From: Turneriella parva | Lineage (GTDB): Bacteria; Spirochaetota; Leptospiria; Turneriellales; Turneriellaceae | Direction: 5' to 3' | NCBI GenBank assembly: GCA_020719945.1 | Contig: DYPL01000006.1 | Location: 21,597-71,244, forward strand | DNA: 49,648 nt | Part shown: piece after piece, positions 43,192 to 49,648 of the stretch | Layout of the letters: each line of letters starts with the position of its first letter | How positions within the stretch are numbered: position 1 is the stretch's first letter | Made by a program: the position numbers and the translations under genes | The notes under the pieces: model-generated | Databases searched by the model: none | What the model was told of the DNA's origin: nothing | What the model saw: the letters and a program-made list of their open reading frames with translations, nothing else

Positions 43192-43289
43192 GGTACATGG
43201 ATGGCCCTTCGCGGCACCGTGCCATCCGTGGCAAATGTACCCGCAAAACGCGAGGAAAACGTATGTTTTCGCAGCGCTAAGGTTTTGCG
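43192..43289 (+). ncRNA. Structured 5' leader with two abutting hairpins, candidate riboregulator
   Basis: Hairpin 1: GGTACAT (43192-43198) with ATGTACC (43235-43241), stacked on GGATGGC (43199-43205) with GCCATCC (43221-43227), one seven-base bulge. Hairpin 2 begins on the next base: CGCAAAAC (43242-43249) with GTTTTGCG (43282-43289) around GAAAAC-GTAT-GTTTTC (43255-43270). The two A-rich arms can also swap their U-rich partners, allowing alternative folds. AAGGAG at 43301 serves the ATG at 43313. It does not match a riboswitch class I know. Confidence 0.6.
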
Positions 43290-43312
43290 ATGTTACTACA
43301 AAGGAGCAATGC

Positions 43313-45199
43313 ATGAAAAAAATTTGGTTTTCTCTAATTCTCACCATTCCGCTGTTTGCGCAGCAAAGCCTCGGCACAGAAGAAGATGTCGTGGTAACTG
43401 CCGACCGCGATGCCCAGTCTTTGCAGGAGCTCAAAAAAGAAGTTGAGCTCATAAAAAAAGTGTACAGCCAGCGCGAAGCTGCCATGCAAAAAGATATCGA
43501 TTCTCTGCGCTCCAAAGTAGAGGGCGACAAGAAAGTAGCCGTCAAAAAGAAAAGCGACGAGACTCCCGAAAATCTTTACGACTCTGTCAAAGAAGAACAG
43601 ACAACCCTGTACGATTTTGATCAGCGCTTTTCTGTTAAATCCGAAAAATCTCCCTTTGAATTCGACTGGTCTTACAACATGCTCCAGGAATTCCACTGGT
43701 GGAACAACACGGACCTCCGCACTCTTAACACAGAATCCGATACAGAAATTGCCTATACGGACGACCAGATGGCGCTTGCTCTCACGCGTGCCAAAATAGA
43801 CGCAGAAGTCACCTTTCCAGAAGAGCGCATAGGACTGGAGCTATCATGGGGCTTTGACGGCGTTTGGGGCCACGACCAGTTGCAGGGCTATGCCAACCCC
43901 GGAACGCGCATTGGCCGCGCCAACGTGTTTTGGAATTATCTGGCTGGGTCTGTCGTCAATTCTACTCTCACGATTGGGCGGCAGTATTTTTCTATTGGTG
44001 GTATTTCCAACGACTACATGCTCAAAGACGTTCTCGATGCCGTTGTCATAGACGCAAAATGGAACAAGTTTCTCGAGGCTCGCTTTCTCGTGTTAGATGT
44101 ATACTCCGGTGCCAACAACTACGGCAGCGACGATGGAGAAGTCTGGAACGACGAATTCCAGTATTTTACCCGCGACGACGGCGAACAGATGGGTGGCCTC
44201 AATGGCGATGTATCCACCTACCGCACGGGTCTCGTCGTATCCCTTAAAGAGCTCGTGGGAATGCCATCTGGCATGGAACTGGATCCCCGCCTGTACGGCT
44301 TTTTTGCCAATGTGCGCGGTAACGGTGGCGGTGCAGACCGATCCGAAAACGGCCAAATCGGAAACTTCTCCGACAACGACTGGTCTGCAATGGGTGGTGG
44401 TCGCGCTTCCTTCTCTATGTCTACACTTCCTCTCACAAAATCCCTCATGGTATATGCCGATGCAGCCGTTTCTGCCGGAACAGATCTTAAGCGCGATGGC
44501 GAGCCCACCGTGAGCAATCTTGGTTTTGGCGGTGGAATGGGTGCACAGGCAACCCTTGCCGAAATGATGGGCCTGGTTCCGTTTGTAGAAATCGACACAT
44601 TTTATGCGACTGGCCCGGAATACGATCAAAAGGGAAATCTCATCAGCCATGGATTTGTCTCCTTTAAGGGCGACGAGATTGGCGGGCTTCTGTTTCGCCG
44701 CTACTGGGGCGTTCACCCGTCTTCTTATGTAGACGACGACGGCATAGACAATTCTCCTTTTTCTGCCAATCGCAAGAGCGGCACGTTCATGGCCCATGCC
44801 GGTGCCGGTTCCGAGATTGCCAAAAAGCATACGGTGCGCCTGGACTACTGGTTCAGCATGGATACCGGAACGGCTTATCTCGCGGAGTACGGAGATTTTA
44901 CCTACGGGAGCAGTGGAACATACATAGACCATGTAGCCAGCGAAAATCCCTATATGTCCAAGGCAGAGCTCGAGGCGCAAAAACGCATGGGTAAAATCCT
45001 GGGCCACGAGATCAATCTGGGATATATTTTTGAGCCCAACAAGCTGCTCAGCTACTCCATTACCGGTGCCGTGTTTATGCCGGGCGACTTCTTTGAAAAG
45101 CCCATTGAAGACGCCGCCGCCACCAATGGCGTGCCCAAGGGTGGTGCTTCCGATGCCTTCTTTTACGGGATGGCGTTTGGAACAGAACTCCATTTTTAA
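43313..45199 (+). CDS. Porin-like outer-membrane protein with N-terminal coiled coil
   Basis: 628 residues from the ATG at 43313, which follows AAGGAG and gives the signal peptide MKKIWFSLILTIPLFAQQ. Residues about 30-75 (LQELKKEVELIKKVYSQREAAMQKDIDSLRSKV) form a short coiled coil, as in trimeric or peptidoglycan-linked porins. The rest is a large strand-rich barrel with aromatic girdles (LELSWGFDGVWGHDQL, NVFWNYLAGSVVNSTLTIGRQYF, SFSMSTLPLTKSLMVYADAAV) ending KNAFFYGMAFGTELHF-like at YGMAFGTELHF, terminal Phe. The family is not certain; alginate-export and OprB-type porins have similar plans. It leads the operon with the three lipoprotein genes. Confidence 0.82.
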   Translation: MKKIWFSLILTIPLFAQQSLGTEEDVVVTADRDAQSLQELKKEVELIKKVYSQREAAMQKDIDSLRSKVEGDKKVAVKKKSDETPENLYDSVKEEQTTLYDFDQRFSVKSEKSPFEFDWSYNMLQEFHWWNNTDLRTLNTESDTEIAYTDDQMALALTRAKIDAEVTFPEERIGLELSWGFDGVWGHDQLQGYANPGTRIGRANVFWNYLAGSVVNSTLTIGRQYFSIGGISNDYMLKDVLDAVVIDAKWNKFLEARFLVLDVYSGANNYGSDDGEVWNDEFQYFTRDDGEQMGGLNGDVSTYRTGLVVSLKELVGMPSGMELDPRLYGFFANVRGNGGGADRSENGQIGNFSDNDWSAMGGGRASFSMSTLPLTKSLMVYADAAVSAGTDLKRDGEPTVSNLGFGGGMGAQATLAEMMGLVPFVEIDTFYATGPEYDQKGNLISHGFVSFKGDEIGGLLFRRYWGVHPSSYVDDDGIDNSPFSANRKSGTFMAHAGAGSEIAKKHTVRLDYWFSMDTGTAYLAEYGDFTYGSSGTYIDHVASENPYMSKAELEAQKRMGKILGHEINLGYIFEPNKLLSYSITGAVFMPGDFFEKPIEDAAATNGVPKGGASDAFFYGMAFGTELHF

Positions 45200-45208
45200 G
45201 GAACCAAC

Positions 45209-45985
45209 ATGACAGCCATGCGCACCACAACGCTTCTATTGCTGCTTTCTCTGGGGCTGCTCTCCTGTGTTACAGAAGTTACGCAGCCAGAGGAGACAGC
45301 GATAGATAAAGACCGCAAGCGCGGCTGCCTTGTCGTTACGGAAGTCAACTGGGCCGGCTCCATGACCAACGGTGGAACATACGATCCCGACGACGATTTT
45401 ATTGAAGTCAACAACCGCGACTGCAACAAGCCGGTCGATTTAACGGGCTGGGAATTTGTGATGGATGGAGATGTCGTGCGAACTTTTGTGGTTCCCGAGG
45501 CACCGTCTGGCAAGAGCAATATTATTCAGCCTGCGGAACTGCGCGTGCTCATTGCCAAAGAAAACGGAGCATTCCGGGCAAACAGCACCAATGGCTATGA
45601 TCCCATTGTGATGAGCGACCTCATGCTCCCGGAAGAAAACTGGACGATTGAGACCTTTACCGCCGAGCACTTTCTGATTGAAAACGCCTTTAACAATGCC
45701 GAGGGCAAACCCCTGGCAGGCAGCATGGATGGCTATACCGTGCGCTCCATGGAGAGAACCGACGACAACTTTGACGAAGAGGGAACCTCCGTTACGTCTT
45801 GGCATTCGTTTTCTCCGTGCAATGAGGCCTCCCCCGATGGCACCGTTCGACTGATGGGTACGCAGTGCGGAACCACGGGAACAGTTAATTTGGATATTGG
45901 AGAAACGGGGATCAACGTGAACAGCAACTACGCCAACCGCACGTTTGCTTCTCCCGGCACGGCCAACACACCGCAATATAAATAG
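45209..45985 (+). CDS. Lamin-tail-domain lipoprotein
   Basis: 258 residues with a lipoprotein signal (LLLLLSLGLLSC, Cys near residue 20). The mature protein is a single lamin-tail domain: LVVTEVNWAGSMTNGG, FIEVNNRDCNKPVDLTGWEFVMDG and the typical close NRTFASPGTANTPQY. The same VTEVNWAGS block recurs in the large PLD protein three genes on (MSELNWAGS). Secreted bacterial lamin-tail domains are often attached to exported nucleases and phosphatases, where they are thought to bind DNA or a surface. The start at 45209 lies nine bases after the porin stop codon; ATG 45218 is an alternative. Cysteines in the body may form disulfides. Confidence 0.88.
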   Translation: MTAMRTTTLLLLLSLGLLSCVTEVTQPEETAIDKDRKRGCLVVTEVNWAGSMTNGGTYDPDDDFIEVNNRDCNKPVDLTGWEFVMDGDVVRTFVVPEAPSGKSNIIQPAELRVLIAKENGAFRANSTNGYDPIVMSDLMLPEENWTIETFTAEHFLIENAFNNAEGKPLAGSMDGYTVRSMERTDDNFDEEGTSVTSWHSFSPCNEASPDGTVRLMGTQCGTTGTVNLDIGETGINVNSNYANRTFASPGTANTPQYK

Positions 45986-45991
45986 GATGTC

Positions 45992-47347
45992 ATGATGCAT
46001 AAAATCGGAAAAGCTGTAATCCTCCCCGCGATGCTCGCCCTGGCCACATTTTCCTTTGGCCCGTGCAGCACAGATCCCAAGGATCCAGAGCAAAGCCTGG
46101 AATCTTTTGAGTGGTATCGCGGTGGCCCAACCTCTCCTGCGGCCAACGCCAAAACCGCTCTGTTAGATGTGATTGGCGCGGCTGATAAAGAGCTCATTGT
46201 CGTGTTTTCTTCTTTAACAGACACCGATGTAACAAACGCTATTGTGGCGGCCAAAAACCGTGGAGTGAATGTGTACGCTGCGATGGATAAAACGGCAGCG
46301 GATGGAACTTCTGCGACCAGTAAGTCTTCTCTGGAAAATGCCAGTATCACCGTGTTTACCAACAAGCGCGTGATTTCTCCGCAGTACGACGCAACCAACG
46401 ACGATGGCAAAGTAGAGAGCAATTTCGTTGTGGCCGATTCTTTTCACTGCTTTAACTCTACGCACGGAGCAGACACGAATGTGTACACCGGTGCCAGCGT
46501 GTATTCCCTATCCATGAAATTTAAGTCGCGCAATATCTGCTCGGACTTTCAGCGCGAAGGCGTGCAGCTTACCCTGGGTGGATTGTTTTCCGATGAGGGG
46601 CTTGCCTCTTTTGGCGACATGCAGTATAACAAAAAGGTTTCTGATCCAAACACCGTGTTTACGCTGGGGCCCTACCGTTTCTATATTTATTTTGGTGCGC
46701 AGGAGCGGCCCATTAACCCCATCATTACCAACCTCATGAACAGCAAAAAGAGCATTCGCTTTGCTGCCCAAAGCCTTACGCAGGATATGATCATAAACGC
46801 GACGAATAATACAAAGAACCGCTCGCATATTTTAGATACGTTTCGCTATAAAATGCGGGCCAACGATTTATTTGGCGCAAAGTTTACCATTAGTGGGGTG
46901 ATTGGGCGGGATTCTAATCTTACCGAGGGAACCATCGATTCTACATCCTACTACTTTTCTGATGGCGCGAAAACTACTTTGGCGCAAACTCTCGATACAT
47001 CGCTGCACGACTTGATTGTGGCGGATAACGCATTGGATCCTGTGTCATTAAAAAAATATAACGGTGCGTCCAATGAGGGACTTGGCTTTAACCTGTTTTT
47101 GATAGACGAAAGCCGGGATAATCCCATGGCTATTATTGCCTCGGACGATTTGCGTCGCCGCTATAAAAACGACGAAGGCAACGATCTCTACTTTAACCGC
47201 GTCTATGCAGATTATTACAACATTAGCGACAGCGTGGTGATTATGGTAGAAAAAACCGGTACCGAAAGTGGCGAGGAATTTTTTGCCGACATGGCGGAAT
47301 TTATTACGGCCATACAAAACGATACGAACGGAGTGACACTGCAATGA
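45992..47347 (+). CDS. Phospholipase-D-fold lipoprotein with both HKD motifs degenerate
   Basis: 451 residues with a signal peptide and a weak lipobox (FSFGPC). The arrangement of two PLD half-domains can be traced by comparison with the following gene. At the first HKD site, HNKWMVVD of the active protein corresponds to E142-SNFVVAD149: His to Glu, Lys to Asn, Asp kept. At the second, HSKVILVD corresponds to G365-FNLFLID372: His to Gly, Lys to Asn, Asp kept. It is therefore predicted to be catalytically dead and may bind the substrate or the partner enzyme. It starts six bases after the lamin-tail gene (AGGA upstream) and overlaps the next gene by four bases. Confidence 0.8.
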   Translation: MMHKIGKAVILPAMLALATFSFGPCSTDPKDPEQSLESFEWYRGGPTSPAANAKTALLDVIGAADKELIVVFSSLTDTDVTNAIVAAKNRGVNVYAAMDKTAADGTSATSKSSLENASITVFTNKRVISPQYDATNDDGKVESNFVVADSFHCFNSTHGADTNVYTGASVYSLSMKFKSRNICSDFQREGVQLTLGGLFSDEGLASFGDMQYNKKVSDPNTVFTLGPYRFYIYFGAQERPINPIITNLMNSKKSIRFAAQSLTQDMIINATNNTKNRSHILDTFRYKMRANDLFGAKFTISGVIGRDSNLTEGTIDSTSYYFSDGAKTTLAQTLDTSLHDLIVADNALDPVSLKKYNGASNEGLGFNLFLIDESRDNPMAIIASDDLRRRYKNDEGNDLYFNRVYADYYNISDSVVIMVEKTGTESGEEFFADMAEFITAIQNDTNGVTLQ

Positions 47348-49647
47348 AAATCTTAACACCCGCATTTTATCTGCTTCTCGTTCTGGCACTGGGTTCGTGC
47401 ACCACCAAAGTACCCACGGATTATAATCCTGACGACGAGCCCCTTATAGACGTGTATTTTAACGATCCCGGCGTAAATAACCAGACAGACGAAAACCCCG
47501 ACATTGACAACAAGGTGGCTCGCATTGTCGACAATGCGCAAAAGACTGTCTATTTTGCCTTTTACGGCTTTTCGCGCGACGAAATAAAAGATGCCATTTT
47601 GCGTGCCGTAAAGCGCGGTCTGGATGTTCGCTTTGCCGGAGATTACGCTCACTATTCCACCTTTGACGAGGGCTATATGGAATACGAGGAGCTCATGAAA
47701 ACTCATTCCAATGCCAAAATGAGCGTGGGAAATTCCCAGTCCATTATGCACAATAAATGGATGGTGGTAGATGGATTGTACGTGTTTACAGGTACGGGGA
47801 ATATCACCAATTCCGAGATGGACCAGAACAATAATGCTTGGCTTATTATCCGCAACAAGGAGCTTGCGGCAGATTTTGAGCGCGAGCACGAGCAAATGAT
47901 GAAGGGTCGCTTTGGCCATGCCAAAACGCGCACTGACTATAAAAATATTTTTGAAATTGGCGGTGTAAAAGTGGAGAACTATTTTTCTCCGCAAGAGGAA
48001 GCCATGAGCCGTTTCCAGCAGGCCGTGGCAGAGGCAAAGACGAATGTTCAGTTCATGATTTTTGCCTTTACGCACGACAATCTTGGCCGCACCATTCTGG
48101 CCAAAAACCGCGAGTTTGTTAAAAAATATGGAAAGGAATTTGGCGGTACTAAAATTCCTGTTGGCCAAACATACACGGTAGAGGAAAACTCTATCGACGA
48201 GAATGGCACTCCCTATGGGGTGCGTGGAATTATGGACCGCTCCCAACTTACGCACGCTCAGTATATTGAGGTGTACCGTTTCGCTTCGCATTGTGCAGAC
48301 GATGAGCTGTACATGACCACCTTTTCAGAAGGCGGAGGCACAAACACAAACCTGGGAGATCCTCTCCAGACCGGTTGTAAATATCCCATGGATTTTCGCA
48401 GAGACGGCAACGAGAACACGAGCTTTCCCGGCGACTGGCAGGCCGGGGGCGGAAGGCTCCACTCCAAAGTGATTTTAGTAGATGTGGGCACGCCCGATGC
48501 AAAAGTCCTTATGGGATCGTTTAACTGGTCTCCCAATGCCAACGAGAATAACGACGAAAACCTTATAGTGATCCACAGCCGTGAACTGGCCGACAAGTTT
48601 TTGAATAAGTTCAACAGCATTTATTCCGAGGCAAAGGTATTGCCCGGCAAGCGCGCCGACTACAAAGAGATTGTGATGTCCGAGCTAAACTGGGCTGGCA
48701 GCCGCGTTAAAATTGACGGAAAATATTACGATTACGACGGCAATGAATTTATTGAGCTGTATAACCCCAACGAATATCCGGTAGATATTTCTTTTTGGAC
48801 ATTCTATTTCCCGATTATGGACACCTACTTTGATCCCGGCATCTATGTTTCTGGTTTTCCCAATTACGAATCCGTTCAGAAAAAAGCGGTGTTTGGCTTT
48901 CCCGAGGGAACCATTATTCCCGCGAAGGGATTTTTTCTGGTGCTAGAACCAGATTTGCGCAACGAGAACAAAAACGGCTACGTGGTAAACCCGGATGAAT
49001 TGTATCTTCCGGAAAACAGCTCCACGCATGGCAACAAGGTGAGCGTATACAACCCCTATAACGGAATGAGCAATTTTATTTCTCTGTATGACAGGCGTTC
49101 TTCCAAGACATATCGGGAAACTGGGGGTACCCCGTTCACAATCACCTACAATGAATGGGCCACAAAATGTTCTCCCGCGTGGAGTTACAACACCGATCGC
49201 TTTAGCGGCGCGCAAAGCTGGGATACCAAAACGATCAATAGTGAGCCTTCATTCCCCTTTAAAGTTGGCCTTGAGGTGCAGCTTCGCGATTCTGGCGGAA
49301 ACCTGATCGACATTGCGGGTACGGGCAGGGTAGATAATTATCCACAGCGCGGTGGATATTTCGACACGACACCACCACCCGATACAGCAACCCTCAATAG
49401 TAGTACGTATCTGAACTACGAAACAGCCGGTTGCGGAAAGTCTGATCCCACTATGTACATGATTTCCATGGAGCGCAAACAGGCCTTTGCTGATGGCAAT
49501 GCTTGGAATTCATGGGAAAATGCAACCAGTACCCCAACCACGCTTACCACACAGGGTTTGTACAATTACATTGATACTGCTTTTAGCGAAACGACTATCG
49601 CCACACCGGGCAAGCCCAACAGCCGCTGGACCACGGCAACACCATAA
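47344..49647 (+). CDS. Active-type phospholipase D/nuclease lipoprotein with C-terminal lamin-tail domain
   Basis: 767 residues; lipobox LALGSC with Cys19. Two complete HKD motifs: HNKWMVVDG (His136, Lys138, Asp143) followed by TGTGNITNSE, and HSKVILVD (His373, Lys375, Asp380) followed by MGSFNWSPNANEN, so an active two-lobed PLD-superfamily enzyme is expected. Residues about 440-560 are a lamin-tail domain (IVMSELNWAGSRVKIDG, NEFIELYNPNEYPVDIS), and the C-terminal 190 residues form a further extracellular module ending ATPGKPNSRW. Bacterial PLD-superfamily members cut phospholipids or DNA; the lamin-tail domain favours a nuclease. The stop codon lies one base from the window end. ATGA overlap with the preceding gene. 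Confidence 0.9.
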   Translation: MKILTPAFYLLLVLALGSCTTKVPTDYNPDDEPLIDVYFNDPGVNNQTDENPDIDNKVARIVDNAQKTVYFAFYGFSRDEIKDAILRAVKRGLDVRFAGDYAHYSTFDEGYMEYEELMKTHSNAKMSVGNSQSIMHNKWMVVDGLYVFTGTGNITNSEMDQNNNAWLIIRNKELAADFEREHEQMMKGRFGHAKTRTDYKNIFEIGGVKVENYFSPQEEAMSRFQQAVAEAKTNVQFMIFAFTHDNLGRTILAKNREFVKKYGKEFGGTKIPVGQTYTVEENSIDENGTPYGVRGIMDRSQLTHAQYIEVYRFASHCADDELYMTTFSEGGGTNTNLGDPLQTGCKYPMDFRRDGNENTSFPGDWQAGGGRLHSKVILVDVGTPDAKVLMGSFNWSPNANENNDENLIVIHSRELADKFLNKFNSIYSEAKVLPGKRADYKEIVMSELNWAGSRVKIDGKYYDYDGNEFIELYNPNEYPVDISFWTFYFPIMDTYFDPGIYVSGFPNYESVQKKAVFGFPEGTIIPAKGFFLVLEPDLRNENKNGYVVNPDELYLPENSSTHGNKVSVYNPYNGMSNFISLYDRRSSKTYRETGGTPFTITYNEWATKCSPAWSYNTDRFSGAQSWDTKTINSEPSFPFKVGLEVQLRDSGGNLIDIAGTGRVDNYPQRGGYFDTTPPPDTATLNSSTYLNYETAGCGKSDPTMYMISMERKQAFADGNAWNSWENATSTPTTLTTQGLYNYIDTAFSETTIATPGKPNSRWTTATP

Positions 49648-49648
49648 G

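Noticed and set aside
43192-43289. A c-di-GMP (GEMM) riboswitch, because GGCAAA and CGCAAA occur
   Set aside because: The conserved joining sequences and tetraloop-receptor arrangement of that class are not present, and the stems do not match its layout.
43235-43312. An N-terminal extension of the porin starting at 43235
   Set aside because: The frame is open, but this stretch is the RNA leader; the ATG at 43313 has AAGGAG before it and starts a normal signal peptide.
1-49648. CRISPR arrays, insertion sequences or prophage genes
   Set aside because: No regularly spaced identical direct repeats, transposase, integrase or phage structural genes were found; the dispersed repeats are not regularly spaced.

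Overview
The window reads as a chromosomal segment of a diderm bacterium, most likely a spirochaete of the Leptospirales. The reasons are a dense set of predicted surface lipoproteins with loose lipoboxes, a LIC13355-like lipoprotein beside a TonB receptor, many small outer-membrane barrels, and housekeeping genes scattered in short operons. The placement is an inference; no rRNA is present. I found no insertion sequence, phage or CRISPR array.

Layout. 1-9.4 kb: the end of an EamA transporter, purT, then a leftward operon of M23 peptidase, tyrA, an aroA-cmk fusion and rpsA with its terminator, followed by fmt and a small partner gene. 9.6-13.9 kb: a cobalamin-uptake operon under a clear B12 riboswitch, holding a LIC13355-like lipoprotein, a BtuB-like TonB receptor and a BtuG-like beta-propeller lipoprotein. 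13.9-16.1 kb: a HEPN/MNT pair and a metallophosphoesterase lipoprotein. 16.3-21.4 kb: a rightward surface operon of a small barrel, a giant Ig-repeat lipoprotein and a superoxide-reductase-fold lipoprotein missing one iron ligand, ended by a terminator. 21.5-31.2 kb: dcd, a barrel protein, a methyltransferase-gatC-dnaE run, a clc-coaB operon and an arsC-like gene. 31.3-37.1 kb: tRNA-Arg(CCT), an NlpC/P60 hydrolase, two c-type cytochromes around a nested RNA hairpin, a cyclophilin, a TlpA-like lipoprotein and yggS. 37.5-43 kb: an RND permease without partners, DUF423, and a TetR-membrane protein pair.

43.1-49.6 kb holds the most interesting system. A good sigma70-type promoter begins transcription at the foot of two abutting, very regular hairpins. 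These are followed by a strong Shine-Dalgarno site and four tightly packed genes: a porin-like barrel, a lamin-tail-domain lipoprotein, a phospholipase-D-fold lipoprotein whose two HKD motifs have both lost His and Lys, and a phospholipase-D lipoprotein with both HKD motifs intact plus a C-terminal lamin-tail domain. I infer a surface machine for cutting and importing a phosphodiester substrate (extracellular DNA or phospholipid), controlled through its RNA leader.

A second genome-scale signal is a family of about 45-bp intergenic repeats, seen seven times in both orientations and never wholly inside a gene. Several copies coincide with hairpins or terminators.
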